A stretch of 64,000 nucleotides of DNA from Halalkalibacillus sediminis (GCF_002844535.1 NZ_PJNH01000004.1:194074-258073); one strand, 5' to 3'. Shown: positions 16,498 through 25,357, numbered from the stretch's first letter. Notes: generated by a model from the letters alone, not told the origin. Translations and numbers: made by a program.

Positions 16498-17436
16498 ATG
16501 AAAGCTAGTTCAATTTTAAACCATTTTTATATAAAAACAGACGTTGAACCTGAAAGTATTTACTCTTTTTCACCCGTTTATAAGATTAATCATAATCAAC
16601 GAGAACTAATCTTAAAAACAACCCAACATCCATTGGATCGAGCTGAAAACTTGGTTGATTATACTAATTACTTACATAAAAAAGGCGTGAGTGTGGTTAC
16701 ACCTGTTCATATTGATGCTCCCAACCCTCAAACAATTGGAGAAGACACTTTTGTTGTTTACCCTTTCATTCAGGGAACTACATACTCTGGAACTTTATCT
16801 GAAATATATAAAGCTGGTAAGTTATTAGGACAGATTCACTCTCTGGCCCCCGTAGAGAATGAATATCGTCTACCTGTTTATGATGTGTATGACTTCAACA
16901 GTGAAGAGATAAAAGGGAGTATAGCAAATATTAAGGAGTATTCTGATCAAGAAAGAGTTCCAATAAATATTGATTTGTTGGAAAAGAAATTTCTTCAAGC
17001 TGTTGAAAACCAGGAGCAATTGAAAAACTCAAAACTTCCTTATGTTTCTACACCGCATGACTTTAAAGCGAACAATCTTATTTATACACCCGAACCTTAT
17101 TTAGTAGATCCAGATAACGCAACGTACATCCCAAGGATTTTCGATTTAGCTTTGGCTCTTTTGCTTTTCCACAATGAATTGAATACAGCGCCAAATCGAA
17201 TGTTCACTATAGATGAATGGAAGACATTTTTGAAGGGGTATTGTGAATCGGTAGTCCTTACAGATCTTGAAAAAGAGTGCTGGAAAGCGGCTGTTGAACA
17301 TGTTTTTTTAGATGAGGTAATGTGGTTGATGGCTGAAGTTGAAGAAGATTGGAAGAGGGATGACCAAAAAAGTTTATTCGTGAGTTTGATTGATTTTATC
17401 TTGTCAGAGAACATATATACTTTAATCGAGGAGTGA
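16498..17436 (+). CDS. Aminoglycoside phosphotransferase-family kinase
   Basis: A 312-residue protein-kinase-like enzyme of the APH family. The catalytic loop reads PHDFKANNLIY, with Asp188 as the base and Asn193 as metal ligand, and DPDN (204-207) supplies the second metal aspartate. An N-terminal lysine in ELILKTTQ (about 40) would contact ATP. Family members phosphorylate aminoglycosides, macrolides, choline, homoserine or sugars, so resistance is only one possibility. ATG 16498 follows GGAGGAATT inside the end of the Nudix gene. Confidence 0.82.
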   Translation: MKASSILNHFYIKTDVEPESIYSFSPVYKINHNQRELILKTTQHPLDRAENLVDYTNYLHKKGVSVVTPVHIDAPNPQTIGEDTFVVYPFIQGTTYSGTLSEIYKAGKLLGQIHSLAPVENEYRLPVYDVYDFNSEEIKGSIANIKEYSDQERVPINIDLLEKKFLQAVENQEQLKNSKLPYVSTPHDFKANNLIYTPEPYLVDPDNATYIPRIFDLALALLLFHNELNTAPNRMFTIDEWKTFLKGYCESVVLTDLEKECWKAAVEHVFLDEVMWLMAEVEEDWKRDDQKSLFVSLIDFILSENIYTLIEE

Positions 17437-17440
17437 CTTT

Positions 17441-18448
17441 ATGATCAAATATCCAATACTAAAAAATGACGCTACAATTGGGGTCACAGCCCCTTCATCG
17501 GGTGTGCCTGCTGAGTTGCATCATTTACTTGAAGGCGCGAAAGAGCAAATGGAGAAAAAAGGTTACAGCCTTGAAGTCGGCGAAACTGCTTGGACGCAAA
17601 GTAAATCAAAATCAGCTTCAGCAAAAAAACGTGCGGCAGAACTGATGCACATGATGACTAACAATGAGATTGATGCAGTTATACCTCCGTGGGGTGGTGA
17701 ATTACTAGTCGAAATCTTAGACTATATAGATTTTGACCAGTTGAAGCCGAAGTGGATACTAGGATACTCAGATACTAGTTTGTTGCTGATGGCTATAACT
17801 TTGAAAACAGGGATAGCAACTGCTCATGGAACGAATCTAGTTGATTTAAGAGGTGAGTATTCAGATAAAACCACCGCCAAATGGGAAGATGTTCTTTCAA
17901 CAAGTAAAAGAGAGTCAATCGTTCAGTACTCATCTGAAAAATATCAAAAAGAATGGGATTTTGAGAATCCTACTCCACAAATATTCGACTTAACCGAAAC
18001 GACAGAATGGAAGGCCATTGGTGGAAAAAGTGTTTCTGGCAGACTGCTAGGTGGATGTGTCGATACCGTAAGGCATTTGATTGGAACCCCATTTGGTGAG
18101 GTGAAATCTTTTCAAAAAGAATATCTGAATGAAGAACCCATACTTTGGTATTTCGAAAACTGTGATTTAGCTACTCCAGACCTAAGGAGGTCACTTGTAC
18201 AGATGAAATTGGCAGGTTGGTTCGACCATTGTTCAGGCATAATGTTTGGTCGAAGCGCAGCCAATACTCCTGTTGATGGTTACACTGCTGAGGATATTTA
18301 TGAAGAATTAGCTGAGGAATTACAAATTCCTATCATTTACGATATCGACTGCGGCCATGTTCCACCACAAGTTACTTTGGTGAATGGAGCTTTTGCAGAG
18401 GTTGAAGTGAATGATGGTAAAGGTGTCGTTACTCAATACTTCAATTAA
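17441..18448 (+). CDS. S66-family serine carboxypeptidase (LD-carboxypeptidase / MccF type)
   Basis: A 335-residue cytoplasmic peptidase. The S66 triad is Ser110 in LGYSDTS, Glu239 in WYFENCD and His306 in DCGHVPPQ. The family includes LD-carboxypeptidases, which recycle murein tetrapeptides, and MccF, which cleaves and inactivates microcin-C-like antibiotics. The overall length and the WGGELL block (84-89) fit both; B. subtilis YocD is another relative. The GNAT gene two positions downstream recalls the MccE-MccF pairing, but that is inference. Four bases separate it from the APH gene. Confidence 0.85.
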   Translation: MIKYPILKNDATIGVTAPSSGVPAELHHLLEGAKEQMEKKGYSLEVGETAWTQSKSKSASAKKRAAELMHMMTNNEIDAVIPPWGGELLVEILDYIDFDQLKPKWILGYSDTSLLLMAITLKTGIATAHGTNLVDLRGEYSDKTTAKWEDVLSTSKRESIVQYSSEKYQKEWDFENPTPQIFDLTETTEWKAIGGKSVSGRLLGGCVDTVRHLIGTPFGEVKSFQKEYLNEEPILWYFENCDLATPDLRRSLVQMKLAGWFDHCSGIMFGRSAANTPVDGYTAEDIYEELAEELQIPIIYDIDCGHVPPQVTLVNGAFAEVEVNDGKGVVTQYFN

Positions 18449-18469
18449 TTTGGAAGGGAAAACGAGGCT

Positions 18470-19042
18470 ATGCCACAACAACCATTTGTAATATCAATCG
18501 CATCTGTTTCGGGTGGAGGAAAAACGACGATAACTGAATATCTTCAAGAAAAGCTTTCTTCCTCCTGTGCACTTTATTTTGATGATTATAGTTTTGAAGG
18601 TGAGCCTGAGAACATATTGGTCTGGGTTAATAGCGGGGCTGATTATAATCAATGGGACCTTTCTCCCCTGGTGGAAGATGTAGAGAAATTTAAGGGTGGG
18701 GGAAGATTTGAGTATATCATTCTCGACTATCCATTCGCATATATGAATAATCAAATGAGAGAATTAATAGATTTTGCAATTTATATTGATACACCATTAG
18801 ATATAGCAATGGCAAGACGAATTAACAGAGACTTTCATTCCTCGAATTCTGATGATATTATATCTGACTTATCTTTTTATCTTGAAAAGGGTCGGGAAGC
18901 TTATTTAGAAATGGAAAAAATCAAATCAAGTTCTGATTATATTATCGATGGAAGTCTATCAACTTTTGCAATATCAGAAGAAGTATTGGAAGAAATAAAT
19001 GCACATAAAAGGAGGAGATCAAAACATGCAAAAAACCAATAA
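18470..19042 (+). CDS. P-loop kinase, uridine kinase-like
   Basis: A 190-residue nucleotide-binding protein with Walker A ASVSGGGKTT at 11-20, an acidic strand YFDDYSF near 36-42 and YIILDYPFAY around 82-91 as Walker B. DTPLDIAMARRINRDF is the lid-type arginine segment seen in uridine kinase and related small-molecule kinases. The phosphate acceptor is unknown. Its last 17 bases overlap the next gene, so translation is coupled. Confidence 0.78.
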   Translation: MPQQPFVISIASVSGGGKTTITEYLQEKLSSSCALYFDDYSFEGEPENILVWVNSGADYNQWDLSPLVEDVEKFKGGGRFEYIILDYPFAYMNNQMRELIDFAIYIDTPLDIAMARRINRDFHSSNSDDIISDLSFYLEKGREAYLEMEKIKSSSDYIIDGSLSTFAISEEVLEEINAHKRRRSKHAKNQ

Positions 19043-19529
19043 TTATACGATTCGTTTAGCAACTAAGGAGGAAGTACCTCAAGTAATCTCCTTATTGAAA
19101 GACGTAGCGGCATCTTTGAACAAGAATGGAATAGAGCAATGGGGCTTCTTGCTTCAAGGAGGAGATGATGCTGAAATAGAACAAGCGATTAAAAATCAAG
19201 ATACTTATGTGTTATTAGATGAGGATCGAATGATCGGGACGTTCACGATATATAACCAACCTGAGGAATGGGACTTACATATATGGAGGGATAAAGCGCA
19301 CGATTCGAGTTATTTACATCGATTAGCAGTGGCGCCTAGTTATCAAGGAAACGATTTAGGTGGAATTATGTTGGATTGGATAGATGACAATCATATGGGG
19401 TTCAGTAATACTCTTCGATTAGACTGTGTAGCTAATAACGATCGATTAAAAGATTATTACTTGCAACAGGGTTACCAGCTGATCGGTACATATGATGACC
19501 ACTACATGTTGGAAAAGAAGATGAATTAG
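19026..19529 (+). CDS. GNAT N-acetyltransferase
   Basis: This 167-residue enzyme should transfer an acetyl group from acetyl-CoA to an amine. The LHRLAVAPSYQGNDLGGIML segment is motif A, with the Q/RxxGxG-type pyrophosphate loop slightly altered (QGNDLG). LDCVANNDRLKDYYLQQGY is motif B, and the Tyr and Gly in it are usual. The acceptor is not predictable. ATG 19026 follows AAAGGAGGAGATC within the preceding gene. It closes the seven-gene operon, followed by a terminator. Confidence 0.84.
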   Translation: MQKTNNYTIRLATKEEVPQVISLLKDVAASLNKNGIEQWGFLLQGGDDAEIEQAIKNQDTYVLLDEDRMIGTFTIYNQPEEWDLHIWRDKAHDSSYLHRLAVAPSYQGNDLGGIMLDWIDDNHMGFSNTLRLDCVANNDRLKDYYLQQGYQLIGTYDDHYMLEKKMN

Positions 19530-19547
19530 AATAGCCTGCGACATAGG

Positions 19548-19605
19548 AAAATCCGAACTGTGATTCGAAATTCTAGAACAGAATTAGAATAAGTTCGGAT
19601 TTTTC
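19548..19605 (+). terminator. Terminator of the seven-gene operon
   Basis: AAAATCCGAACT pairs with AGTTCGGATTTTT, with a second stem ATTCTA/TAGAAT inside. It is a long two-part hairpin with T tail and could also serve the convergent sigma-factor gene. Confidence 0.85.
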
Positions 19606-19657
19606 TTATGGAAATATCAAAAAATAATTTTTCTGCATGATTCATTGTATTCCTCTA

Positions 19658-20629
19658 TTAACTTTCCCAATTGATATTTGGGCCTTTCACTGTTTGTACT
19701 GGATCTCCTAATTCCTTACCTGCTTCTAACATCAATTCCTTACAAAAGTAGAATGTTCGGCTATAGGAAACTTTGCCATCGACCACATAGTGATACTGGA
19801 TGTTGTGTATTTTCTGAACTCCATTTTCTTCCATGTATGCGACCATGACTTGCCTACCCCACAAGTTTACTTGTTCAACCACAATGTTAGACGGCAATCC
19901 ATGTGCTAAAGAACCTGATTTTGTTTCTTCCTTGTCGTATTCTTGGAAACCAGGAGTTGCATCGGTGTGGATGGTCTCGTGCATCAAACCTAATAATTCT
20001 TCCACGTTTCCTTCATTCAGTGCATGCACATACGCTTGTAAAATTTTTTCTTCTTCTTTAGAAGGCGGGATAACTTTACGATTATCGCTTTCTTGAAGGT
20101 TCATTTCATTCAATTTCTCTTTTGCCCTCCTGGTTGATGCATACACTGCCCCAGGTGTTGATTGCAAGAAACTTGCGGCTTCTTTTGCGTTGAAAGAAAA
20201 GACTTCAGTGAGCAAAAAGGCAACACGTTGTTTTAGAGGTAGATTTTGAGTGAGGTCTTGAATGGCTCTTTGAGTCTCCAATTGAGAGATGACTTGGTCA
20301 TCTATTCTTATGTTTGTATTTATATCGTGGGGGATAAATGCCTCATCAAATTCGGTCTCAAGTTCCTTGTTGCGTCTTTTTTGATCAATCCACGTATTGG
20401 TGGCAATTCTGAAGACATAGGCTTTCGGTTGAACAGGGTGCCATTGTTGGCTTAGTTTTCCATACGCTTTCAGTAAGGTTTCTTGAAATAAATCTTCCCC
20501 ATCCCATGGTGATCCAGTGATGTATCGACAGTATTTCCATAAATCTGTCTTAAAATCACTTATAAAATCCATGAATTTGCTTTGAGTTTCTCTTGTGTTC
20601 GCAATTAATGAATCCGTACTAATTTCCAA
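19658..20629 (-). CDS. ECF-type RNA polymerase sigma factor with C-terminal SnoaL-like domain
   Basis: A 323-residue protein. Region 2 (about 20-85) contains DLWKYCRYITGSPWDGEDLFQ and the -10-recognising AYVFRIATNTWID. Region 4 (about 115-165) has LPLKQRVAFLLTEVFSFNAKEAA and the helix-turn-helix GAVYASTRRAKEKL. The remaining 140 residues resemble an NTF2/SnoaL fold, as in ECF41/SigJ-type factors, where this tail tunes activity instead of a classical anti-sigma factor. No anti-sigma gene is adjacent. TTG 20629 lies seven bases after AGGAGG; the longer frame starts inside or before that site. Confidence 0.85.
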   Translation of the reverse strand: MEISTDSLIANTRETQSKFMDFISDFKTDLWKYCRYITGSPWDGEDLFQETLLKAYGKLSQQWHPVQPKAYVFRIATNTWIDQKRRNKELETEFDEAFIPHDINTNIRIDDQVISQLETQRAIQDLTQNLPLKQRVAFLLTEVFSFNAKEAASFLQSTPGAVYASTRRAKEKLNEMNLQESDNRKVIPPSKEEEKILQAYVHALNEGNVEELLGLMHETIHTDATPGFQEYDKEETKSGSLAHGLPSNIVVEQVNLWGRQVMVAYMEENGVQKIHNIQYHYVVDGKVSYSRTFYFCKELMLEAGKELGDPVQTVKGPNINWES

Positions 20630-20866
20630 ATGAATGCCTCCTAGTACCAAAAAAGTATCTTTCAAAACATATAACGATAACGATGAACAAAATTATACTT
20701 ATGTATGAAAATTTTTATAATTTTATCAATCATATCATGTTTTTATTTTCTTCACTAAGGCTGTAAAACGCACGAACACAACCTGTATATGCTGTATGGA
20801 GTCCAACCACAATTAAAATTTTTGCATATGATGAATGAAAGAAATGGAATCGGAGGTGTAAAAATA

Positions 20867-21748
20867 TTGGGAATAGAATATTTAAAATGGTCACAAACCC
20901 GTTCAGCTGGGGAAAGAGGTGTCCCTACTGATCCAGTGACCCCATCAGCTGGTAATTGGCCACTTTTTTTTCTTAGAAGAAATAAAGAGGGAGTATTTCT
21001 TGAACCCAGTGGAGAAAAATTAAAGCCATATATAAAGCACCCAAATAAAATCAATTTTGAGGAAGAGTTGAAGGTCGTCCAACGAACACTTGATAATCTT
21101 TCTCCATCGCAAAAAGATATTGCTATTTATTATGGCACAGGAGTTCCAACGAAACAGTGGACACCAATTGCGGACCGTTTGATCGACACTTATGATGTTA
21201 CTCCGACACTTGCCGCAAGAATCTTGGCTAATCTTCATGGGGCTATCAATGATACTATGGTGGTCGTCTGGTATTTGAAATATAAATGGGATGTAGCAAG
21301 GCCTAACCAATATGATCAGACACTCGAGACAATAATCTGCACACCAAATTTCCCGACCTATCCATCTGGGCATGCAGCAATGTCGGGTTGTGCTGAGGTC
21401 GTTTTGAGTTATTATTTCCCTCGAGAAGCGAATAAACTTAGAGAGATTTCTGAGACCGATGCTGTCAGTCGTTTATATGCTGGGGTTCATTTTCCATCTG
21501 ATAATGATGAAGGACTCTCTTTCGGCAGATATATTGGGGAAGTAATTGTGGAATATTTGAAAAATCAAGATCGTCAAGCCCATAGAAGTGATCAACGGAA
21601 GACTAGCTATCGAAATGCAGATATTTTTCCTGTTAATTTTGAGCAGTTCATTCCGTTCGATTTTCCGGATAAATGTAATACGCTAGTTAGAAGTAGTAGG
21701 TATGAAGATGACTTAGATGAAATATTGTCGCATTTAGACTTAGATTAA
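20867..21748 (+). CDS. Vanadium-dependent haloperoxidase / PAP2-family protein
   Basis: A 293-residue protein with all three vanadate/phosphate-binding motifs: K-x6-RP (Lys138 to Arg145-Pro146), PSGH (166-169) and SR-x5-H-x3-D (Ser201-Arg202, His208, Asp212). Lysine and histidine spacing fits the vanadium haloperoxidase arm of the PAP2 superfamily. No signal peptide or membrane helix is seen, so a cytoplasmic oxidase or acid-phosphatase-like activity is possible. TTG 20867 follows GGAGGTG; the open frame begins earlier at 20789 without a ribosome binding site. Divergent from the sigma-factor gene, which might share regulation. Confidence 0.8.
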   Translation: MGIEYLKWSQTRSAGERGVPTDPVTPSAGNWPLFFLRRNKEGVFLEPSGEKLKPYIKHPNKINFEEELKVVQRTLDNLSPSQKDIAIYYGTGVPTKQWTPIADRLIDTYDVTPTLAARILANLHGAINDTMVVVWYLKYKWDVARPNQYDQTLETIICTPNFPTYPSGHAAMSGCAEVVLSYYFPREANKLREISETDAVSRLYAGVHFPSDNDEGLSFGRYIGEVIVEYLKNQDRQAHRSDQRKTSYRNADIFPVNFEQFIPFDFPDKCNTLVRSSRYEDDLDEILSHLDLD

Positions 21749-21953
21749 ACAGTTCTTACTGGAGGCAGGTAGATTTATTGCTACCCCCTTTGCACTTTTA
21801 TCTGGCTACAGGCTTTAAAATCATCAATATAAAATAGTTACACCAAAGGTTGATGCACACCAATATAGTCGATTGATCTTTCAGTAAGCGGAATATTTAT
21901 CCTACAGTGTGAAAATTTCTGTGTAAAAAGCCCTCCCGTTTTATTGATGGAAT

Positions 21954-21962
21954 CATAATGTA
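21954..21962 (+). promoter_or_regulatory. Possible sporulation-type -10 element upstream of the YjcZ gene
   Basis: CATAATGTA matches the CATANNNTA -10 of sigma-E/sigma-K promoters 30 bases before the ATG. No convincing -35 is visible at the usual distance, so support is partial. Confidence 0.35.
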
Positions 21963-21991
21963 AATTAATGAGAGAAAGGGTGGTGAGTAAT

Positions 21992-22084
21992 ATGGGTTAT
22001 GGTCAAGGTTACGGCAATGACTTCGTGTTGATTATAGTATTGTTTATTCTACTAGTTATTGTTGGTGCAGCTTTCTTCTACTAA
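21992..22084 (+). CDS. YjcZ-family sporulation protein
   Basis: A 30-residue peptide missed by normal length cut-offs. It starts MGYGQGYGNDFVLIIVLF and ends with a single hydrophobic helix and aromatic tail, the exact layout of YjcZ-family small spore proteins (Gly/Tyr-rich head followed by the FVLIIVLFILLVIVGA-type helix). AAAGGGTGGTGAG precedes the ATG. These proteins are made late in sporulation and are found in the spore coat or membrane. It is monocistronic with its own terminator. Confidence 0.88.
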   Translation: MGYGQGYGNDFVLIIVLFILLVIVGAAFFY

Positions 22085-22101
22085 GTTTAGAATTATAGGA
22101 T

Positions 22102-22128
22102 AAAGCCGGAGCTTTTGCTTCGGTTTTT
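22102..22128 (+). terminator. Terminator of the YjcZ gene
   Basis: AAAGCCGGAGC and GCTTCGGTTTTT form a stem with a four-T loop and T-rich tail. Confidence 0.85.
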
Positions 22129-22329
22129 CTTTTATTATGCAAATTACAGGAGGAAAACTTCTCGTGAAGGTGAATATCGTATTTAGTAAAGTGTTCTAAA
22201 AGGAGAGGAAAGATGATCCAATTTAAAAAGATTAACTGCTAATTTCGGTAATTTTGTGAAAAAGGTGACTTATTATTCTGTTTCTGGGGTATATAATCTT
22301 TGAAGATAAAAAAACTTGGAGGACGGATG

Positions 22330-22761
22330 ATGGACACACAAGGATTTCTATATACCGCAAGGATGTCCAATTCATTGGCGAAAGAGGTCCCCGAGGAATA
22401 CTGGGACAAACAGTTGATTGATGAAGTGGGCACATTAAGGGAATTATTCAAGCATATCATTCGAGTCAGAGATGTATATACGGACGGCCTAAGAGCCGGC
22501 TTTATTGAATTTCCAGGTCAAATGCCATCCGATGAAGAGAACATTGTAGACGAACTCGAGAGAAGTATGATTGACTTATTCAATGAATTGGCAAAAGAAA
22601 GAGTTGATAAGATTCAAATGAATGGACAGAGCTTGACGTTGATGGAGACTTTGACAACTGCTGTTCATCATGAAGGGATCCACCAAGGGCAATATTATGT
22701 GGCCCTGAGGCATGCAGGAATAGATCGACCGAAACAATGGGAGACAGACTGGGGGATGTAG
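22330..22761 (+). CDS. DinB-family protein
   Basis: A 143-residue four-helix-bundle protein. The three expected metal-ligand histidines are in LFKHIIRVRD, VHHEGIH (first of the pair) and EGIHQGQYY. DinB/YfiT proteins are thiol-dependent or metal-dependent transferases and hydrolases; specific function is unknown. GGAGGA is three bases before ATG 22327 and six before ATG 22330, so the latter is preferred. Two other DinB-type proteins are in this window (30230, 32156). Confidence 0.82.
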   Translation: MDTQGFLYTARMSNSLAKEVPEEYWDKQLIDEVGTLRELFKHIIRVRDVYTDGLRAGFIEFPGQMPSDEENIVDELERSMIDLFNELAKERVDKIQMNGQSLTLMETLTTAVHHEGIHQGQYYVALRHAGIDRPKQWETDWGM

Positions 22762-22831
22762 CCATACATCCTCTTTTTTTTTGATCATTTTTACAATGGA
22801 TTAAGTTGATATCCCTTACAATATACATACC

Positions 22832-23380
22832 TCATGCCTGATCCCATATCCGTTCAACAGTGGTTTCACCATTTTCAGCCGTCAACAAATAGACGTCTGG
22901 GTTCGTCAAGCCTCTCCAACGATCGAAGCCTTCATCGCGAGAATAGTGATTGATTAATAATGGAATAATCCCACCATGTGACACAATGACTGTATTTTCT
23001 GAGTCACCTTCAAGGATTTCTTCAATTACCGCTACGGCACGAGTCGAAGCTTCCCGGGTGGACTCACCGCCTTCGAATTTCAAATCCACGTCATCAAATG
23101 TATCTTTTAATTTTTCTTTCCAATCAGGCATATGGGTAGTACTCAACATTCTCTCTGCTAGACGGGGATCAATATCGATTGGGAGGTTTCGAGCATCGCT
23201 CAATGGTTTAATAGTTCCGACTGCACGAATAAAAGGGCTTGAGACAAAGCGGTCAATTTTCCGCTCAGAGAAAAAGTTCACGAGTGCTTCTGATTGTTGT
23301 TTACCTAACTCAGTAAGTTCAGCTTCTGGAGCTTGTCCTTCAGCTTTGCTGTGTCTGACAATATAGATATGTTTTGGCAT
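22832..23380 (-). CDS. Histidine phosphatase family protein
   Basis: The 182-residue protein has the catalytic VRHSKAEG (an RHG variant with Ser, near residues 8-15), PFIRAVGTI with the phosphate-binding arginine, and the second histidine in VIVSHGG near 136. The fold is shared by phosphoglycerate mutases and broad phosphatases; the small size suggests a phosphatase. ATG 23380 is preceded by AGAGGTGATT. Substrate cannot be assigned. Confidence 0.86.
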   Translation of the reverse strand: MPKHIYIVRHSKAEGQAPEAELTELGKQQSEALVNFFSERKIDRFVSSPFIRAVGTIKPLSDARNLPIDIDPRLAERMLSTTHMPDWKEKLKDTFDDVDLKFEGGESTREASTRAVAVIEEILEGDSENTVIVSHGGIIPLLINHYSRDEGFDRWRGLTNPDVYLLTAENGETTVERIWDQA

Positions 23381-23470
23381 GGAATCACCTCTGTTATATG
23401 GTTTTTTCATTATAACATTGAGGTCAGGAAGGGGAGTAGTAATGGAGCATGGAATTCTGTGGAGAAACTA

Positions 23471-23761
23471 TCATTGCATTCTTCTAACTCTTCTTCGTAT
23501 AGATGAAATGTCACGTTCATTCTCTTGGGATTTCTCTTCTATAAAAATAAAGCGATCTTCTAAACGGTCAAATCTGTCATAAGTTTCTTCTTGGAATTCT
23601 AGCATTTTACTCTTGAATTCCAGCATATCAGCTTTAAATTCATACATCTCTGCTTTAAACTCATACATTTCATTCTTGAACTCCCGAAACTCTTCTTGAG
23701 ATCTATTGAAATCATGAGATAGCTCATTGACTGCTTGTAAAATCTGTTGTTGGATGTCCAT
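23471..23761 (-). CDS. Coiled-coil protein with perfect heptad repeats
   Basis: A 96-residue highly charged protein. Its middle (about 25-60) repeats a seven-residue unit five times: EFKNEMY, EFKAEMY, EFKADML, EFKSKML, EFQEETY. Aromatic and hydrophobic residues at heptad positions predict a long parallel coiled coil. Ending is Arg-rich. Ribosome binding site GAGGAGG precedes ATG 23761. Similar short Bacillus proteins are of unknown function. No membrane segment or signal. Confidence 0.75.
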   Translation of the reverse strand: MDIQQQILQAVNELSHDFNRSQEEFREFKNEMYEFKAEMYEFKADMLEFKSKMLEFQEETYDRFDRLEDRFIFIEEKSQENERDISSIRRRVRRMQ

Positions 23762-23875
23762 TGAATATCCTCCTCTCTAGCTTGTGTAAATTGATTTTAC
23801 CATGCGGTTTTCAGGAAATAAAGTAGAATCATAGACGATTATGACCGAAGCTAGGCCGCTCTAAGAAATAAATCT

Positions 23876-24406
23876 TTACCCTGAAAAAGCTTCAGGATAT
23901 TGGACTACTCCAGTAACGTCTGCTAGTGATTTTTCTTCAAGTTCGAGGGCCATGAAAGCATCATCTGGCACATCGAAAGGGGCTTTAATTCCCCATAGTG
24001 ATGCATTTCTAAAGCCCAATTTTTTATAGTATTCAGGGTGACCTAAAACAATGACAGATTTAAAGTTGAGTATCCTAGCCTGATTCAACGTTTCCATAAT
24101 CAATTCTTTGCCTATTCCTTTTCCTTGATAATCTGGGAGAACAGAGACTGGAGCTAGCGCTAGTGATTCAATAGATTTGCTTTCAGAGTTTATCCTTATC
24201 CTCGACAACATTATATGCCCAACTAATTGATTATCGTCCTCAGCAACAAGTGATAGCTGGGGAACAAAAGCTTCTGACTTTCTAAGACGGGCGACTAGGT
24301 TATGCTCATCATGGTCAGTAAATTCTGCGTTTTTAAAAGCAGCCTCAACAACTTTTTCAGTAGCTTGGTAATCGTTAGGTGTTTCTTGTCTGATTGTTAT
24401 ATTCAT
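23876..24406 (-). CDS. GNAT N-acetyltransferase (YhbS-like)
   Basis: A 176-residue acetyltransferase whose motif A is LALAPVSVLPDYQGKGIGKELI, with the canonical QGKGIG pyrophosphate loop. SVIVLGHPEYYKKLGF is the motif-B segment characteristic of the YhbS group (COG3153). Substrate unknown. AAGGGGGG precedes the ATG. The acetamidase-family gene stops about 16 bases from its end on the same strand and lies upstream, so both may form one transcript. Confidence 0.85.
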   Translation of the reverse strand: MNITIRQETPNDYQATEKVVEAAFKNAEFTDHDEHNLVARLRKSEAFVPQLSLVAEDDNQLVGHIMLSRIRINSESKSIESLALAPVSVLPDYQGKGIGKELIMETLNQARILNFKSVIVLGHPEYYKKLGFRNASLWGIKAPFDVPDDAFMALELEEKSLADVTGVVQYPEAFSG

Positions 24407-24421
24407 ATTAAAATCCCCCCC

Positions 24422-25357
24422 TTATCGAATCACACCATGAGGCAGAATTGCATGTACGCCTTTCACGCCATTTACAACCTGCGTGATTCGTAGATCCACT
24501 GCAGCACTGGCGAGTGCAGTTGCTTCCGTCTTTTCTACATTAAATAGTTGTTCCATCCACTTGACCATTTCATCAAGTGCAACTGCTGTCGCTTCATTCA
24601 AATCTTCATGGAATCCGAATGTAATCCATCCACTTGGAGTCCAGGCTCTAGGTGTTGTAAGGTGCATATTTTCGTGGACCTTTAACGTGATATCAACATG
24701 ATCCATCGGTGCTTCAATGGCCGTCCCGGACACTTCACCATCACCTTGTGCAGCGTGCCCGTCACCAATAGAAAATAAGGCTTTATCCACTTCTATTGGT
24801 AAAAAGAGGCTGCTTCCTCTTGTGAGTTCTTTGCAGTCAATATTTCCCCCACAGTTTCTAGGTGGCGGGGTGGGGTGGACACCTGGTTCTGCTGGAGCAT
24901 TTCCCATTAATCCCATGAAAGGTTGAAGCCCTACCTGAAATGTTCGGTCACCAATTTTGGTTGATCCAGTCATCGTTTCAGGGTTCAATTCCCAGTCAAG
25001 TTGTACTTTTTCCTGATCAATTAACCCTAGTTTATCATTTTGCCAGCTTTCAAATCCGCCTGACCAGTTCGTGCCATACCATCCTGGAGTGAGGTCATTC
25101 AAACGCACTTCAAGTACCATACCTTTTTTAGCTTGTTTGATGGCGATTGGTCCTATAATCGGATGGGCTCTCTTTTCCTCTTGTTCTCTAGAGTCAAAAA
25201 AGGTCCGATTTTCTTGATTGGATTTAGAATACCCCCATTGGATATCAGGGGTAGTTAACTGCACAGTATCTCCAGAATCTATAGTCAAAATCGGTTTGTA
25301 TTCATTACTGAAACTCCCATGTAGATTCAGAGAGTAGAGTTCAAGTTTATGTATCAT
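24422..25357 (-). CDS. Acetamidase/formamidase family protein
   Basis: A 311-residue protein of the FmdA/AmdA family, which hydrolyses formamide, acetamide or related short amides to ammonia. Recognisable blocks are GPIAIKQAKKGMVLEV (substrate barrel), NCGGNIDCKEL, LFSIGDGHAAQGDGEVSG (probable metal/active-site loop) and the C-terminal RITQVVNGVKGVHAILPH. The length is typical of the Bacillus branch (about 300). ATG 25357 follows AGGAGG. The GNAT gene downstream may share its transcript. Confidence 0.88.
   Translation of the reverse strand: MIHKLELYSLNLHGSFSNEYKPILTIDSGDTVQLTTPDIQWGYSKSNQENRTFFDSREQEEKRAHPIIGPIAIKQAKKGMVLEVRLNDLTPGWYGTNWSGGFESWQNDKLGLIDQEKVQLDWELNPETMTGSTKIGDRTFQVGLQPFMGLMGNAPAEPGVHPTPPPRNCGGNIDCKELTRGSSLFLPIEVDKALFSIGDGHAAQGDGEVSGTAIEAPMDHVDITLKVHENMHLTTPRAWTPSGWITFGFHEDLNEATAVALDEMVKWMEQLFNVEKTEATALASAAVDLRITQVVNGVKGVHAILPHGVIR

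Noticed and set aside
17441-19529. Microcin C-type biosynthetic or immunity locus
   Set aside because: S66 and GNAT genes are suggestive, but there is no precursor peptide, ThiF-like adenylyltransferase or exporter, so only a general detoxification role is proposed.
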